Shown here one piece after another: positions 7,073 through 7,216 of a stretch of 7,216 bases of DNA. How positions within the stretch are numbered: the stretch's first letter is position 1; each line of letters opens with the position of its first letter. This stretch comes from Lentisphaeria bacterium (GTDB lineage Bacteria > Verrucomicrobiota > Lentisphaeria > Oligosphaerales > Lenti-02), in the NCBI GenBank assembly GCA_023145395.1, contig JAGLDW010000716.1, forward strand, positions 1 through 7,216, in the 5' to 3' direction. The translations under genes were made by a program, and so were the position numbers. Below the pieces are notes generated by a model. It was given only the letters and a program-made list of their open reading frames with translations. It was not told where the DNA came from and did not search any database.

Positions 7073-7097
7073 CAGACCCGTCGGTCTGTAACCGACG
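7073..7097. repeat. Two overlapping, mutually exclusive hairpins
   Basis: CAGACC (7073-7078) pairs with GGTCTG (7083-7088) around CGTC. CGTCGGT (7079-7085) pairs with ACCGACG (7091-7097) around CTGTA. The two stems share bases 7083-7085, so only one can form at a time. This is the geometry of an attenuator or of a nested palindromic repeat. No T tract or downstream gene is visible to support attenuation. Confidence 0.55.
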
Positions 7098-7103
7098 AGC
7101 AAC

Positions 7104-7126
7104 GCGGCGGATGGCCGTGCGCCGCC
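7104..7126. repeat. GC-rich inverted repeat GCGGCG / CGCCGC
   Basis: GCGGCG (7104-7109) pairs with CGCCGC (7120-7125) with a 10-base loop. A second register, GGCGG (7106-7110) with CCGCC (7122-7126), is also possible. In GC-rich DNA a 6-bp stem could arise by chance. Confidence 0.4.
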
Positions 7127-7177
7127 TCGCCCCGGAGGGCTGCGTCCCTTTTGCCCCCTGACTTTGTTGCTTCGCTC

Positions 7178-7198
7178 GGGACACACCTCAAGTGTCCC
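7178..7198. repeat. Inverted repeat GGGACAC / GTGTCCC near the right edge
   Basis: A 7-bp perfect inverted repeat with a 7-base loop ACCTCAA. It is followed by CTCGCTCG, and a related CGCTCG precedes it at 7173-7178. Short palindromes of this kind sometimes mark the ends of small transposons or REP-type repeats, but no transposase lies within the window. Confidence 0.5.
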
Positions 7199-7216
7199 CA
7201 CTCGCTCGCGCCTCGT

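Larger units (their letters stand above)
6908..7216. other. Gene-free region packed with inverted repeats
   Basis: No frame here shows a recognisable protein or a ribosome site. In about 230 bases there are at least six perfect inverted repeats with stems of 6 to 11 bp, described separately, plus a direct repeat TGAAGCA at 7040-7046 and 7053-7059. The layout resembles a mosaic of dispersed palindromic repeats or the flank of a mobile element rather than a gene leader. The right edge may cut through a larger element. Confidence 0.6.

Noticed and set aside
7080..7096. Anticodon-like stem-loop with a 7-base loop TCTGTAA
   Set aside because: The loop has C where tRNAs have U33, and no D arm, T arm or acceptor stem can be built around it.
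6122..7201. Long minus-strand open frame running from the hairpin region into the Mur ligase gene
   Set aside because: It is mostly antisense to the ligase, has no recognisable domain, and its first part is made of translated inverted repeats.

Overview
The window comes from a GC-rich diderm (Gram-negative) bacterium. The evidence for an outer membrane is a SurA-like periplasmic folding factor and a TolB homologue, both with signal peptides. The phylum cannot be fixed from one window. A weak lean towards the Planctomycetes-Verrucomicrobia-Chlamydiae group (for example Verrucomicrobiota or Kiritimatiellota) rests only on the style of the intergenic repeats at the right end and on my memory of such genomes.

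There are two divergent gene groups around a 234-base control region (2841-3074). Leftwards (minus strand) run prfB, encoding release factor 2, and then a transketolase gene (tkt) whose last part lies beyond the left edge; 30 bases separate them. prfB carries the classic autoregulatory +1 frameshift: an internal Shine-Dalgarno-like AGGGGG, the slippery codon CTT and an in-frame TGA followed by C after codon 24. The intact protein is 369 residues and keeps E. coli numbering for its SPF (205-207) and GGQ (250-252) motifs.

Rightwards (plus strand) run three cell-envelope genes in the same direction: a SurA/PpiC-type peptidyl-prolyl isomerase (3075-4103), tolB (4177-5403) and a MurC-like Mur ligase (5471-6907). 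The gaps are 73 and 67 bases and no convincing terminator lies between them, so they may form one transcript. The Mur ligase has the MurC nucleotide-fold entry motif and the DESD motif, but its P-loop and C-terminal active-site motifs differ from textbook MurC. It may be a divergent MurC or a ligase with another substrate.

The last 309 bases (6908-7216) hold no credible gene. They contain a dense run of perfect inverted repeats, including an 11-bp pair 37 bases apart and two overlapping hairpins that exclude each other. This is the least explained part of the window. I found no rRNA, tRNA, CRISPR array or transposase gene, and no clear evidence of a wholly new system. The best leads are the hairpin array and the atypical Mur ligase.
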